Source: an uncultured Erysipelotrichaceae bacterium
GTDB lineage: Bacteria; Bacillota_I; Bacilli_A; Erysipelotrichales; Erysipelotrichaceae
Reading direction: 5' to 3'
Assembly: GCA_945875435.1 (NCBI GenBank)
Contig: CAMCKH010000007.1
Location: 1 to 64,000 of the forward strand
DNA: 64,000 bases
The notes beneath the pieces were generated by a model that did not search any database, had not been told where the DNA came from, and was given only the letters and a program-made list of their open reading frames with translations. Numbering within the stretch: the stretch's first letter is position 1; every line of letters begins with the position of its first letter. Position numbers and translations under genes: made by a program. Below are positions 46,205 through 56,860 of this stretch, in pieces.

Positions 46205-49200
46205 CTATTCTTCTCCAAAGCCTACTACTACAGCTTCTTTTAATTCTGATTCATCTATAATACTTAAATCATTTTCTTCATCTAATTGATAATCAATTTT
46301 ATATTCTTCATGATTTTGATTATCAATACGATTATCTCCTATTTTAACTTCATTTCCTTCTTCATCTAACATCTTAACATCAATCGCAAGTGCTTGAAGC
46401 TCGTTTTTAAGTACTTTAAATGACTCAGGAAGTGATGGTTCAGGAAGTTCTCTACCATTCTTAATAGCTAATAGAGCTTTTTCTCTACCATCTTCATCAT
46501 CTGATTTAATAGTTAAAATTTCTTCAAGAGTATGAGCAGCACCATAAGCTTCTAATGCCCAAACTTCCATTTCTCCAAATCTTTGTCCACCATTTTGTGC
46601 TTTACCACCTAAAGGTTGTTTAGTTATTAATGAGTAAGGTCCAGTAGATCTTGCGTGTAGTTTATCATCAACCATGTGTGCTAATTTAATCATATACATC
46701 ACACCCACTGAGATTCTTTCATCGTAAGGTTCACCAGTTCTACCATCATATAAAGTGATTTTTCCATCTGGAGAAACTTCAGCTTCTCTCATAATTTCAC
46801 GAAGCTCTTCATTACTAATACCGTCAAATACTGGTGTTGCGAATTTAACACCTAATTTTTTAGCAGCCATACCTAAATGAACTTCTAAAACTTGTCCGAT
46901 ATTCATACGGCTCGGAACTCCGAATGGATTTAACATAATATCAACAGGTGTTCCATCTGGCATAAACGGCATATCTTCTATTGGTAATATTTTTGAGATA
47001 ACCCCTTTATTACCGTGTCTTCCAGCCATCTTATCACCTTCAGATATTTTACGTTTTTGAGCAATATAAACTTTAACTACTGAAATAACACCAGGTGCCA
47101 TTTCATAACCTTCGCTGCGTTTAAATACTCTAACGCTTTGAACAATACCAGCACCACCGTGTGGAACTTTTAATGATTTATCACTAACATCTTTTGATTT
47201 TTCACCAAAAATTGCACGAAGTAATCTTTCTTCAGGAGATTCTTCACTTTGTCCTTTTGGTGTAATTTTACCTACTAAAATATCTCCTTCTTTAACTTCA
47301 GCCCCAACCATAACAATACCTCTTGAATCAAGGTTTTTAATCAAGTTGTCTGAAATATTTGGAATATCTCTGGTAATTTCTTCTGGCCCTTGTTTAGTTT
47401 CACGACATTCAATGCTGTATTCATCAATGTGAATAGAAGTATAAACATCATCTCTAACCATTCTTTCACTCATGATGATCGCATCTTCATAGTTATAACC
47501 GTGCCAAGTCATGAAGGCGATAGTAACGTTTTGTCCTAACGCAAGCTCACCTGACTGCATACTAGGTCCATCTGCTAAAATCATACCCTTCTTAACTTCA
47601 TCTCCTCTGCTTACCAAAGGATTGTGATTAATACAAGTACCTGCATTTGATCTTCTAAATTTTTCTAATTCATATTTGGTTTCTTTACCATCTTTTTCAG
47701 TAATAATAGTTCTTGAATCCGCATAAACTACTTTACCATCTACTTCTGCTACAATAGCACTACCGCTATCTTTCGCAATTTTCGCTTCAATACCAGTACC
47801 CACATAAGGACTGTTTGGTTTCAATAATGGAACTGCTTGTCTTTGCATGTTTGCACCCATTAAAGCACGAGAAGCATCGTCGTTTTCAAGGAAAGGAATA
47901 CAAGCCGCAGCCACTGAAACAATTTGTTTTGGACTAACATCGGCTAATTGAACTTCCTTCTTAGGAACAGATACAGTTTCCCCTTTAACTCTTGCGACTA
48001 CATAATCATTAACTAATTTACCATCCACAACTTCATTAGCCTGAGCAATTACGTAATCCACTTCGCTATCAGCACTATAATATTCATAATCTTCAGTAAC
48101 AGTGCCGTCAGGAAGAACTTTACGATATGGAGTTTGAATAAATCCATAGTCATTAACTCTTGCATAAGTTGTAAGGTAGTTGATAAGTCCAATGTTTGGT
48201 CCTTCAGGAGTTTCAATTGGACAAATTCTGCCATAATGACTGCTGTGAATATCACGAACTTCAAAACCAGCACGCTCTCTACTTAAACCTCCAGGTCCAA
48301 GAGCACTTATTCTGCGTTTATTAGTAAGTTCAGCAAGAGGGTTTTGTTGGTCCATGAATTGTGATAATTGTGAACTGCTGAAAAACTCTTTAATAGCACT
48401 GTTAAGTGGTCTAACGTTAGTTAAGGTTTTTGGGGTAGCTTTGTCTAATTCAATAGTAGACATTTTATCCTTAACACCTTTTTCTAATCTTGATAAACCA
48501 ATTCTAAATTGATTTTGAATTAATTCACCTACAGTTCTGATACGACGATTTCCTAATTGGTCAATATCATCACTATTGCCAAGACCATCTAAAATAGTGT
48601 GTGAGTAAGAATAGTAGGCGATAATATCACTGGTAGTAATAGCTTTTTTATCATTTAAAGGATCGCTACCTACAATTTTAATTATAAAATCAGGGTGCTT
48701 AGGACTTGCAGCTCTTACAACTTGTTGAGCAGAACCCACAAACCAAGCCTCTACTTCTTCACCTTTCTTAATTAATGATTCTAAAACAATTTCATTATCT
48801 CTACTTAAAACAAATGAATCATAATCAGCGATGTATCTATGAACCAGTAGTTCGCCTTCATTTCTTAAATCTTCACCGTCTTTATTGGTTAATCTAGCTA
48901 AAATAAAGAATTTTTGACCATAATTTAAAACATCTTGGTAATTTTTCTTAGTTAAAACAACTTTATTTGCAGCAACTTCAGTATAAATACTCACAACTTT
49001 AGTGATAGATTTTAAACCTTTCAAAACATCTTCATTAATTACAGTTCCTTCTTCAAAAGTAACTGAATTAAAAGATACTTCTTTAGCTAAAATTCTACCT
49101 ATTAAGTAAGTATTATCAACTTCTACATCAATAATGTTAGGGTGAGAGAATAGATAATTTATTGGATAGGCAACTATATGATTGCCTTTGTTTAATTCTT

Positions 49201-50320
49201 CTTTTAATATTTCTCGTTCTTTTTTAGTTATTAAAGTTCCTTTTTCTAATAAAATACTACCATCTATTTTATATAAATTTTCCTTTAATATATTATTTTC
49301 TAAACGATCAATAACGCTTAATTTCTTATTTAATTTATAACGACCTGCTTTAGTTAAATCGTATTTCTTTTGATCAAAGAATTTCGCATTCATCAGATTG
49401 ATAGCTCCATCTACCGTAGGAACTTCATCACTCTTTTGATTTTCATAAATCTCAATTAAAGCAGCTTGTTGCGAATCGACTCTATCTTGTCTAAGTGAGT
49501 TGGTAATTTCTCTATATTCACCGAATAAAGAAATGTAAAGTTGGTTGTATATCGCAAGTAATTTATTAGTTTCAGCTAATTCTGATTCTACAATATCAAA
49601 GTTAAAAGCCTTTAAGAAATTCTTAAAGTTATCAATATCTAATTTATCATCCGCAATATCATCAACCTTTAAAGAGTAGCCGATTGCTTTTAAAAGAATA
49701 GTAGATAAAATCTTTCTTTTACGATCAATACTCATATTGAAAAGACTATCTTCACTAGACTTTTTATTATCAGACATTAATTGTAACCAAGTACCACGAC
49801 TTGGAATTAATTCTGATTCATAATTTTCCCTTCCTGTTTTTATATCATTTTGAATATAAAAATATGCACCAGGACTTCTTACAATTTGAGAAACAATAAC
49901 TCTTTCAGCACCATTTATAATAAAAGTACCGTGCGGGGTCATCATTGGGAAATCTCCCAAGTATATTTCTTCAAAACGAGTATGAACTTCACCTGTTTCT
50001 TCGTTTAAAACTTCAAGTTCCATTTTTGCGTGTAATTTCGCAACATAATTGACCTCACGATATTTACTTTCACTTACCGAATACTTTGGTGCACTAAACT
50101 CATAATCAAGGAATTTAAGGCGGTAGATACCGTTGTTAGAAATTATAGGATAGATATCTTCAAATACCTCTCTAATACCTTCGTTTTTAAACCAATTAAA
50201 ATATTTTGTTTGGATTTCTGTTAAATCAGGAAGTTCTAAACTGCCTGTTGATTTAGAATAATCACGACGAAAAGCATTTTTTCCAACTTCTATATCTTGG
50301 TATGTTTTATTTTTGTTCAT
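46205..50320 (-). CDS. rpoB: RNA polymerase beta subunit
   Basis: 1371 residues. [27 protein letters not shown] is the rifampicin region, [17 protein letters not shown] the fork loop, and [28 protein letters not shown] the C-terminal clamp block. The rifampicin cluster has the ordinary residues (Q-F-M-D, H changed to N in the T-N-K-R-R position). An insertion around residues 150-450 makes it longer than Bacillus RpoB. Nine bases before rpoC. Confidence 0.98.
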   Translation of the reverse strand: MNKNKTYQDIEVGKNAFRRDYSKSTGSLELPDLTEIQTKYFNWFKNEGIREVFEDIYPIISNNGIYRLKFLDYEFSAPKYSVSESKYREVNYVAKLHAKMELEVLNEETGEVHTRFEEIYLGDFPMMTPHGTFIINGAERVIVSQIVRSPGAYFYIQNDIKTGRENYESELIPSRGTWLQLMSDNKKSSEDSLFNMSIDRKRKILSTILLKAIGYSLKVDDIADDKLDIDNFKNFLKAFNFDIVESELAETNKLLAIYNQLYISLFGEYREITNSLRQDRVDSQQAALIEIYENQKSDEVPTVDGAINLMNAKFFDQKKYDLTKAGRYKLNKKLSVIDRLENNILKENLYKIDGSILLEKGTLITKKEREILKEELNKGNHIVAYPINYLFSHPNIIDVEVDNTYLIGRILAKEVSFNSVTFEEGTVINEDVLKGLKSITKVVSIYTEVAANKVVLTKKNYQDVLNYGQKFFILARLTNKDGEDLRNEGELLVHRYIADYDSFVLSRDNEIVLESLIKKGEEVEAWFVGSAQQVVRAASPKHPDFIIKIVGSDPLNDKKAITTSDIIAYYSYSHTILDGLGNSDDIDQLGNRRIRTVGELIQNQFRIGLSRLEKGVKDKMSTIELDKATPKTLTNVRPLNSAIKEFFSSSQLSQFMDQQNPLAELTNKRRISALGPGGLSRERAGFEVRDIHSSHYGRICPIETPEGPNIGLINYLTTYARVNDYGFIQTPYRKVLPDGTVTEDYEYYSADSEVDYVIAQANEVVDGKLVNDYVVARVKGETVSVPKKEVQLADVSPKQIVSVAAACIPFLENDDASRALMGANMQRQAVPLLKPNSPYVGTGIEAKIAKDSGSAIVAEVDGKVVYADSRTIITEKDGKETKYELEKFRRSNAGTCINHNPLVSRGDEVKKGMILADGPSMQSGELALGQNVTIAFMTWHGYNYEDAIIMSERMVRDDVYTSIHIDEYSIECRETKQGPEEITRDIPNISDNLIKNLDSRGIVMVGAEVKEGDILVGKITPKGQSEESPEERLLRAIFGEKSKDVSDKSLKVPHGGAGIVQSVRVFKRSEGYEMAPGVISVVKVYIAQKRKISEGDKMAGRHGNKGVISKILPIEDMPFMPDGTPVDIMLNPFGVPSRMNIGQVLEVHLGMAAKKLGVKFATPVFDGISNEELREIMREAEVSPDGKITLYDGRTGEPYDERISVGVMYMIKLAHMVDDKLHARSTGPYSLITKQPLGGKAQNGGQRFGEMEVWALEAYGAAHTLEEILTIKSDDEDGREKALLAIKNGRELPEPSLPESFKVLKNELQALAIDVKMLDEEGNEVKIGDNRIDNQNHEEYKIDYQLDEENDLSIIDESELKEAVVVGFGEE

Positions 50321-50344
50321 TTAATACGCCGTCCTCTCAATGTA

Positions 50345-50935
50345 TTAACCTTTTAAAGCTGAAATTATTTGATAACCTTTAATAGTATCTAAAATAATTA
50401 CTTCTTTAAAAAGTTCAGTTAATTTTTTAAAACTAGAATTTGCTCCTTGTTTTTTTTGAATGACTATATATAGATAGCCACCATTTTTTAATACCGCATA
50501 ACTTTTCTCATAAAGACAAAAAATATTTTCTTTACCACTCCTTATTGGTGGATTGAAAATCACGGTATCAAATTTATCATTTAAAGTTGTGATATCATCG
50601 CATTCAAGAGCATTGATTACAACTTTGTTTCTAAGGCTATTTTCCTTAGCAAGAGTTACTGCTTTAGCGTTAATATCTACAGCAGTAACTCTTTTATTTA
50701 CAAATCTTTGAATTATAATCCCAATAGGACCATAACCACAACCAAGATCTAGGATATTTTCTCCTAAATCTTTTTTATAAATGCTTTTAATAAGTACATA
50801 ACTTCCAAAATCAATACCATTTTTAGAAAATACTCCACTATCGGTTTTGAATTGGAAAAACTCATTATCCAAAACAAAATCAAAAACCTTTTCAGCTGTC
50901 TTTAAATTATTGTCGTTAATGAAATAATGAGACAT
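50345..50935 (-). CDS. Class I SAM methyltransferase, RsmC-like (YbxB)
   Basis: 196 residues. ILDLGCGYGPIGI (about 60-72) binds SAM and FNPPIRSGKE (about 127-136) is the N-P-P-I catalytic motif of rRNA small-subunit G methyltransferases. The gene between rplL and rpoB is the Firmicute ybxB; its probable target is 16S rRNA guanine. Confidence 0.9.
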   Translation of the reverse strand: MSHYFINDNNLKTAEKVFDFVLDNEFFQFKTDSGVFSKNGIDFGSYVLIKSIYKKDLGENILDLGCGYGPIGIIIQRFVNKRVTAVDINAKAVTLAKENSLRNKVVINALECDDITTLNDKFDTVIFNPPIRSGKENIFCLYEKSYAVLKNGGYLYIVIQKKQGANSSFKKLTELFKEVIILDTIKGYQIISALKG

Positions 50936-50948
50936 ATTAAAAGTTTAA

Positions 50949-51320
50949 TTATTTAATTTCAACAGAAGCACCAGCAGCCATTAATTTTTCTTTAATGCCA
51001 TCTGCTTCTTCTACACTAATATTTTCTTTAATTGGAGCTGGAACTTTATCTACTAAACCTTTAGCTTCAACAAGTCCTAAACCAGTAATTTCTCTAACTA
51101 CTTTAATAACACCAACTTTAGAAGCACCAGCATCTTTTAAGATTACTGATACAGTTGTAGGTCCAGTTTCTACAGCAGCTTCAGGTGCAGCAGCAACAGC
51201 AACAGGAGCAGCAGCAGTAACTCCGAATTTTTCTTCAATTGCTTTTACTAGATCGTTTAGTTCTAAAATACTTGCTTCTTCAAGGAAAGCAAGAATATCC
51301 TCATGTGTTAATTTTGCCAT
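50949..51320 (-). CDS. rplL: 50S ribosomal protein L7/L12
   Basis: 123 residues. N-terminal dimer domain, Ala-rich hinge ([15 protein letters not shown]), and the C-terminal [20 protein letters not shown] domain that recruits translation factors. Confidence 0.98.
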   Translation of the reverse strand: MAKLTHEDILAFLEEASILELNDLVKAIEEKFGVTAAAPVAVAAAPEAAVETGPTTVSVILKDAGASKVGVIKVVREITGLGLVEAKGLVDKVPAPIKENISVEEADGIKEKLMAAGASVEIK

Positions 51321-51342
51321 TTTATTTTCCTCCTATATGACA

Positions 51343-51849
51343 TTATTCGCTTACTTTTGTGCCTTCTTTTGCTTCAGCAACTGCTTTTACAGCGCACGCA
51401 AATGAACGAACTGGTGATTGTAAGCAACCAAGTAACATTGAAAGCATACCTTCTTTGTTTGGTAATTTAGAAAGTTCTGCAATGGTTTCAGCATCAACTA
51501 CCTTACCTTCAACAACACCCGCTTTTAAGATTAATTTTGGGTGATCTTTTGAGAATTTCGCAAGAATACGGCAAGGTGCAGTTGCATCTGTACTAAATGC
51601 GATCGCATTAGGTCCAACTAAATCTTTTTGTAGTTCTTCATAACCAAGACTTTGTGCAGCTCTTTCTACCATTGAATTTTTATAAACTTTAAATTCAACA
51701 TTTTCTTTTCTTAAAGCTCTTCTAAGTTCTGTTACTTCCGCAACACTTAAACCACGATATTCTACCAGTACACTTGAACTTGCATTTTTAAATTTATCAG
51801 CAATAGTTTCAACTAATACTTTTTTCTCATCAAGAATTCTTTGATTCAT
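51343..51849 (-). CDS. rplJ: 50S ribosomal protein L10
   Basis: 168 residues. ILDEKKVLVETIADKFKNA, VEYRGLSVAEVTELRR and LRKENVEFKVYKNSM are standard L10. Anchors L7/L12 to the ribosome stalk; controlled by its leader. Confidence 0.98.
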   Translation of the reverse strand: MNQRILDEKKVLVETIADKFKNASSSVLVEYRGLSVAEVTELRRALRKENVEFKVYKNSMVERAAQSLGYEELQKDLVGPNAIAFSTDATAPCRILAKFSKDHPKLILKAGVVEGKVVDAETIAELSKLPNKEGMLSMLLGCLQSPVRSFACAVKAVAEAKEGTKVSE

Positions 51850-51867
51850 TTTATATTTCTCCTTTCT

Positions 51868-51995
51868 TTAAAATTATGTCAATATCCAGATAAACATAAA
51901 ACCCATCTACACAGACAGGAAAAAAGCATTATATTAAGCCTTTACCTCGGTAACATTATTAAGCATTTGCCGTTACTGTCTATGGTATATTGAAC
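51868..51995 (-). ncRNA. L10 leader (autoregulatory mRNA element)
   Basis: Minus-strand 5' UTR of rplJ. It contains paired blocks matching the L10 leader: AGACAGTAACGGCAAATGC, TGTTACCGAGGTAAAGGC, and CCTGTCTGTGTAGATGGG. The L10-L12 complex binds this fold and limits translation or transcription of the operon. Boundaries are approximate. Confidence 0.85.
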
Positions 51996-52001
51996 GCTTA
52001 G

Positions 52002-52030
52002 ATTATACTATAACTTATATTATAATGCAA
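52002..52030 (-). promoter_or_regulatory. rplJ operon promoter
   Basis: -35 TTGCAT (52025-52030), 17-base spacer, -10 TATAAT (52002-52007), placing the start just before the L10 leader. Confidence 0.85.
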
Positions 52031-52082
52031 GTAATATTTTAAAATAAACTTAATTTTTTGAAATTTCTTTATTTTTATATAA

Positions 52083-53570
52083 TCAAAGTATAACTTTAAT
52101 ATTATCTTGGTGGTTTATTTTTAATTCTTGACAATTTTTAACATAATCATAAATTAATTTAACCATATTGGTATCAATACTCTTAATTCGTTTCATATTT
52201 TTTACCATATAAAAATCTCCTCCACCATTACCACGATAATTATTAACTACTAGAGTATATTTTTTATCTTTAGGAAGTTCCTTGCCGTTTCTTGTTAAAG
52301 AAATTATTCTTTGTCCAATAGGATTTGAAACTTTAATGGTGTATTCAATCCCGTCTAACATATCGTAATTATAATGTTGAGGTTTTATTTCGTAAAAATC
52401 TTTGTTCACAACTATATTATTATTTTCAACCATAAAATATTCAGCCGTTTTTTCTAAAAATAATTTTAAATTTTCATAATCCGTTTCTAAAACTTCTAAA
52501 CTATTTGGATAAACATAGGTGCTGGTAAGTTCTCTGATAGTAAAATTCTTACTGAAACCTATCGCATTATTAAATAAAGCCACTGCACTAAAATCTGCTT
52601 TTGAATAATGTAATTGAATTTGATTTAAAAAAGATACTAATGGATGTTTATAAAGTCTAGCTTCAAATTGATTTTTTATCAATAAATCATAAGGAAGTTC
52701 TCTAATGTTTTGGTCCAACCACTTTTGTGTTTTATTTTCAATATCTAAAAGTTTATTTTCAATTTCTAAATCATTACAATTATTAAGTTCTATGATTTTA
52801 CATTCAATATTCTTATCAATTTCAATATAAGCTAATGATGTAGCTTGAGATGGTAATTGAATAATTTTAGTATTTTTCATTTTAGTATTAATTAAACGAT
52901 GCTGGTGCCCAGTTAAAAATAAATCAATCCCTTCTATTTCATCACACATCTGATAACCTTGATTTTCACCATTAAGTTCATCAATAATTTTTCCAGTTTC
53001 GATATCTTTTTCAAAACCTCCATGATACACAGCCACCACATAATCAACTTCTGATCTAACTTTATTTACTTCTGTTTTTAAAACGCTAAAAGCATCATAA
53101 ACATCAATATTAACTAAATTTTCTGGTTTTTCCCAGTTAAAAATGTGGCTGGTACAAACACCAATTATTGCGACTTTTATGTTGTTTTTAAAAGTGTGAA
53201 TAATGGTTTTTCCTAAAGGTTTTCCTTGGTAATTAATATTAGTTGTAATACATTTAAAGCCATATAAATAATCATTTAAAACTTTAGTTCCGTAATTAAA
53301 ATCATGATTTCCAATATTAACATAATCCACCCCAGCAATTTCCATCGCTTCCTTAATAGGATTAAAATCATATCCATTTTCATAATAATAATCTAAAAGT
53401 TGACTTCCTTCTAAAATATCGCCATTATCTATATAAATACTATTTTCATCTCTATTTTCTTTGATGAATTTTGAAATTTTTACTAAACCCATTTTAGATT
53501 TTTGGTTATCACTATATCTATGGTCCATAATATAACCGTGAATATCTGTAGTATAAAATATTTTTATCAT
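52083..53570 (-). CDS. 5'-nucleotidase / cyclic-nucleotide phosphodiesterase family metallophosphatase
   Basis: 495 residues. Metallophosphatase block FYTTDIHGYI (5-14), DNGDILEG (48-55), GNHDFNYG, and GHQHRL, then a C-terminal 5'-nucleotidase domain with NNYRGNGGGDFYM. Family enzymes (UshA/YfkN) are normally exported, but this one has no signal peptide or anchor, so it should be cytoplasmic. TATAAT sits six bases before the ATG with no ribosome site (leaderless). Neighbour of, but separated by a terminator from, the ABC transporter. Confidence 0.87.
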   Translation of the reverse strand: MIKIFYTTDIHGYIMDHRYSDNQKSKMGLVKISKFIKENRDENSIYIDNGDILEGSQLLDYYYENGYDFNPIKEAMEIAGVDYVNIGNHDFNYGTKVLNDYLYGFKCITTNINYQGKPLGKTIIHTFKNNIKVAIIGVCTSHIFNWEKPENLVNIDVYDAFSVLKTEVNKVRSEVDYVVAVYHGGFEKDIETGKIIDELNGENQGYQMCDEIEGIDLFLTGHQHRLINTKMKNTKIIQLPSQATSLAYIEIDKNIECKIIELNNCNDLEIENKLLDIENKTQKWLDQNIRELPYDLLIKNQFEARLYKHPLVSFLNQIQLHYSKADFSAVALFNNAIGFSKNFTIRELTSTYVYPNSLEVLETDYENLKLFLEKTAEYFMVENNNIVVNKDFYEIKPQHYNYDMLDGIEYTIKVSNPIGQRIISLTRNGKELPKDKKYTLVVNNYRGNGGGDFYMVKNMKRIKSIDTNMVKLIYDYVKNCQELKINHQDNIKVIL

Positions 53571-53599
53571 AATAAAATTATATTAAAAAAAACAAAAAT

Positions 53600-53622
53600 A
53601 AAAAATGCTTATTGCATTTTTT
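53600..53622 (-). terminator. Terminator of the sialic acid ABC transporter operon
   Basis: AAAAAATGC / GCATTTTTT arms with a 5-base loop and T run on the minus strand, overlapping the permease stop. Confidence 0.8.
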
Positions 53623-54463
53623 ATCCTTTTACTGCTCCAATCATAATACCTTGGGTAAATGATTTTTGGAAAGTTAAAAACATTGTAATAATTGGAATGG
53701 CTGCCAAAGTAGCACCTGCCATCAATAAACCATAATCTGTACCAAACTCACCTTGTAAGGTAGCTAAACCCAATTGAAGTGTTAATTTAGCACGATTATT
53801 AAGCATTATAAGTTGTAAGAAATAGTCATTCCAACTTGAAATAAATGTGAAAATCGCAAGAGCTGCAATTCCTGGTTTAACTATAGGTACCACAATATCA
53901 GTGAATATTTTAACTTCATTACAACCATCTATTTTTGCTGCTTGAAGAAGTTCGGTAGGGACTGTTTCGCTAAATTGTTTCATCAAGAAAATCCCAAAAG
54001 GCCAACCTACAGCTGGTAAAATAACAGCCCACATCGTATTATGAAAACCCATCGCAGCTACTTGTCTTACTAAAGGAACAAGCACTACTTGTTTTGGAAG
54101 TGCCATCGCAAAGACAAATACTCCGAAAATAAATTTAACACCAATAAATCTTTTTTTAGCTAAAACATAACCCGCAAGAGTACTCACAAAACAAACCAAA
54201 ATCATTGTGAATAATGAAATAAAAATCGAATTAAATAACCAATTAAATGCAGGTTGTTTAAATAAACTTTCCCAAGATTCCAAACTTATATTCAAAGGGA
54301 ACCAAATTGGTGGCAGTTTCATATTATCGATACGACTTTTAAAAGAACCGGTAATTATCCAATAAAATGGAAAGAAAAATAATATTGTTGCGAGCGTTAG
54401 GAAAAGCATTGAAGTAAAATTAAACGCAATTCCTTGAATTTTACTAATAATTTTTTTACTCAT
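53621..54463 (-). CDS. Sugar ABC transporter permease (MalG type)
   Basis: 280 residues, six membrane segments. The ATPase-contact loop (EAA motif) is ELLQAAKIDGCNEVKIFTDIV. LNNRAKLTLQLGL and FTQGIMIGAVKG at the C-terminus are typical of CUT1 permeases. Three bases after the MalF-type gene. Context suggests sialic acid as substrate. Confidence 0.92.
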   Translation of the reverse strand: MSKKIISKIQGIAFNFTSMLFLTLATILFFFPFYWIITGSFKSRIDNMKLPPIWFPLNISLESWESLFKQPAFNWLFNSIFISLFTMILVCFVSTLAGYVLAKKRFIGVKFIFGVFVFAMALPKQVVLVPLVRQVAAMGFHNTMWAVILPAVGWPFGIFLMKQFSETVPTELLQAAKIDGCNEVKIFTDIVVPIVKPGIAALAIFTFISSWNDYFLQLIMLNNRAKLTLQLGLATLQGEFGTDYGLLMAGATLAAIPIITMFLTFQKSFTQGIMIGAVKG

Positions 54464-54465
54464 AG

Positions 54466-55356
54466 CTACTCCTTACTACTAAATATTTTGAATTGAACCA
54501 ATGAGAATAACCCAATCACAACAGCTAGAATAACCCCCATAGCATTCGCATAACCAAATTGATATTTCTTAAATGCAGTTTCATAAACTAAATACATTAT
54601 AGTAGAAGTATTATAGTTAGGACCACCGCTAGTCAATAGCTGTATCAATGAGAAGCATTGGAAGGTATTAATGGTAGTAATAACCACAACATATAAAGTG
54701 GTAGGCATAATGCCAGGCCATTTGATATGTCTAAATACTTGCCATTCACTTGCTCCATCAATTCTAGCTGCTTCAACTTGAGAAACATCTAAATTACCTA
54801 AAGCACTAATATATAAAATTATAGGTTGTCCTACGCTAGTAGTGATTAAAATAATAATGATTGCCCATAAGGCGAACTCTTTAGTTCCTAACCATTGAAT
54901 TTCTTTTTCAATTACACCTAAATTTAATAATAGATAATTAAGAATACCGTTGTAAGGATCAAAAATCCATTTCCAAACAACTACTACCGCAACACTACCA
55001 GTAACTACTGGTAAATAAAAAATACCTCTAAATATAGCCCTAACAACAGGATGTTTTTCATATAAAACAAGGGCTGCAAAAAGACTAAATAATACAATTA
55101 TCGGAACTGATATTACAACTAATTTTGTAGTATTAAATAAAGACTTAATAAATATTTCATCATTAAATAATTTGATGTAGTTTTCAATTCCAGTAAACAC
55201 AAATTTCTTTTGCGTATAATTAAACATACTTGTAGCCATACCAGTAATAATTGGAATTGCTACAAATGTTAAGAAAAAGAAAATTGCAGGTGCAAGAAAA
55301 CTATATCCAACTATTGTTTCTCTTGCTTGTGGTGATAACTTTTTAATTTTGTTCAC
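54466..55356 (-). CDS. Sugar ABC transporter permease (MalF type)
   Basis: 296 residues, six membrane segments, EAA loop EAARIDGASEWQVFRHIKWP. ARETIVGYSFLAPAIFFFL at the start. Forms the channel with the MalG-type partner. It is separated from the binding-protein gene by a terminator, so it is probably expressed less. Confidence 0.92.
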   Translation of the reverse strand: MNKIKKLSPQARETIVGYSFLAPAIFFFLTFVAIPIITGMATSMFNYTQKKFVFTGIENYIKLFNDEIFIKSLFNTTKLVVISVPIIVLFSLFAALVLYEKHPVVRAIFRGIFYLPVVTGSVAVVVVWKWIFDPYNGILNYLLLNLGVIEKEIQWLGTKEFALWAIIIILITTSVGQPIILYISALGNLDVSQVEAARIDGASEWQVFRHIKWPGIMPTTLYVVVITTINTFQCFSLIQLLTSGGPNYNTSTIMYLVYETAFKKYQFGYANAMGVILAVVIGLFSLVQFKIFSSKE

Positions 55357-55380
55357 CTAAATCCCTCCTTATTTAATAAA

Positions 55381-55404
55381 ACAAGGGTGGGTATCCACCC
55401 TTGT
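55381..55404 (-). terminator. Intra-operon terminator/attenuator between binding protein and permeases
   Basis: Perfect 10-base arms ACAAGGGTGG / CCACCCTTGT with a 4-base loop, then TTTTATT on the minus strand. Partial read-through would give far more binding protein than permease, a common arrangement. Confidence 0.85.
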
Positions 55405-55431
55405 GATTTTATTGTAATTATACTAAATTTA

Positions 55432-56745
55432 TTATTCAGCTAAAGTTTTATTAGCTTCTGAAGTGAAGTATTTAGCAACTTCTTCAGGAGTTTTTTCACC
55501 AGTAATCAATGATTGAAGTGAACCGAACCAGAATGGTCTCATATTAGCGAAACCTGGAACTGTGTTATAGTAAACACCATAATTTGCAGTTAATCCTTTA
55601 TGGAAGTTCATTAATTCATTTCCTGGGTATAAATCACCAAAGCTATTACGAACTGGGAAAGCATTTGTAGCAATTACATTTTCCTTACCAACAACTGGAT
55701 CATCTGAAATGAATTTCACAAATTCTTTAGCAGCAGCAATTTTAGCTTCATCTTTATTATCAAAGATCGCAAAACCGTTTACTAAATATTCTAAATTAGC
55801 TTTTCCATCAGGTGAAGGAAGTGTTGCATGAATAACTTCAATACCTGAAGCTTCTAAATCAGGAGTTTTTTGTTTTTGAAGATTTAATGACCATAAGTTT
55901 ACAGCCCAGAATGTAGAGTTTTGTGGATTCACAAAGGCAGTAATCGCATCACCTGCGTTATTAGAAGTGCTTCCTTCTAACCAACCTTCATCCATACCTT
56001 GTTTAACTAACTCAAACGCTTTGATAGCTTCTGGAGTATCCATTGTGTATGCAGTTAAATCATCATTAATAATTCTAGCACCTGTTAAGTTAGAAATGAA
56101 AGCACGAGTACCTTGGTCTCCACCTTGGTTAAGTGCATAAATTTGAACACCTTTATAACCCTTTTCTTGCATTTTCTTAGAAAGGTCGATAAATTCTTCA
56201 GTAGTCCATTTAGTAAAATCAACTGTTCCAAGTAATCCAGCTTCTTCTAATGCATTTTTTGAAACAGCCATCATAAATGGTGCAGAGCTTAAAGGATACA
56301 TCCAAACATTACCATCTTTATCACTTGATGCTTTTATAATAAGTGGATCTGAATCACTAGCTAAACCAGTTTCTTTTACAAAATCAGTTAAGTTTACTAA
56401 GTAACCACTTGTACCATAGTCAACAATACGTCCTGGAGCATCAAACAATACATCTGGTCCTGTACCACCTTGTAAAGCAGTGATAGTTTTTTCAGGTCCA
56501 GTTTTGAAATCCAACATTTCAACCTTAACAGTAATGTTAGGGAATTTTTCATTGAATTTAGCTATAACTGATTCTTCATATTTACCAGCTACGCCATCTA
56601 CTGTAGCGAAAGTAGGATAAGCCCACCAAGTAATTTCAACTTTAGCGTCTTCGGTTTTTGTTTCAACAGCCGTGTTTTCTTCTTTTTTACTGCAGCCTGT
56701 TAAAACAAGTAGAGCTACCATTATAACAGCAAATAACTTTTTCAT
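55432..56745 (-). CDS. Sugar ABC transporter substrate-binding lipoprotein
   Basis: 437 residues. Lipoprotein signal MKKLFAVIMVALLVLTGCSK with lipobox LTGC (C18). The mature part is a SBP_bac_1 fold with LQGGTGPDVLFDAPGRIVD. Next to nanE across a shared promoter region, so sialic acid is the likely ligand (compare pneumococcal SatA); maltodextrin-like ligands cannot be ruled out by sequence alone. AGGAGG-like site before the ATG. Confidence 0.9.
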   Translation of the reverse strand: MKKLFAVIMVALLVLTGCSKKEENTAVETKTEDAKVEITWWAYPTFATVDGVAGKYEESVIAKFNEKFPNITVKVEMLDFKTGPEKTITALQGGTGPDVLFDAPGRIVDYGTSGYLVNLTDFVKETGLASDSDPLIIKASSDKDGNVWMYPLSSAPFMMAVSKNALEEAGLLGTVDFTKWTTEEFIDLSKKMQEKGYKGVQIYALNQGGDQGTRAFISNLTGARIINDDLTAYTMDTPEAIKAFELVKQGMDEGWLEGSTSNNAGDAITAFVNPQNSTFWAVNLWSLNLQKQKTPDLEASGIEVIHATLPSPDGKANLEYLVNGFAIFDNKDEAKIAAAKEFVKFISDDPVVGKENVIATNAFPVRNSFGDLYPGNELMNFHKGLTANYGVYYNTVPGFANMRPFWFGSLQSLITGEKTPEEVAKYFTSEANKTLAE

Positions 56746-56766
56746 TTTCTCCTCCTTAAGTTATTT

Positions 56767-56781
56767 TGAAATGAAACTCCA
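56767..56781. promoter_or_regulatory. Weak half-conserved RpiR-like site before the binding-protein gene
   Basis: TGAAATGAAACTCCA keeps one perfect TGAAAT half of the palindrome seen at 21332 and a degenerate second half. It lies about 22 bases upstream of the binding-protein start and might extend control to the transporter. Confidence 0.3.
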
Positions 56782-56837
56782 ATTTTTTATAGTATTTGGA
56801 ATCTCTTCAATCATAATTTAACATATAATTTTTTATT

Positions 56838-56851
56838 TGTAAACGATAACA
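56838..56851. promoter_or_regulatory. cre-like CcpA site in the divergent nan region
   Basis: TGTAAACGATAACA fits the 14-base catabolite-responsive element consensus (TG-AA-CG-T--CA). It lies just upstream of the nanE -35, so glucose repression of sialic acid use is expected. Confidence 0.65.
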
Positions 56852-56860
56852 TTAAAACTC

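Noticed and set aside
48049-48273. 74-codon frame in rpoB
   Set aside because: Same-strand shadow in another frame of a highly conserved gene.
50995-51544. Plus-strand frames antisense to rplL and rplJ
   Set aside because: Ala/Ser-rich complement of ribosomal protein genes with no start signals.
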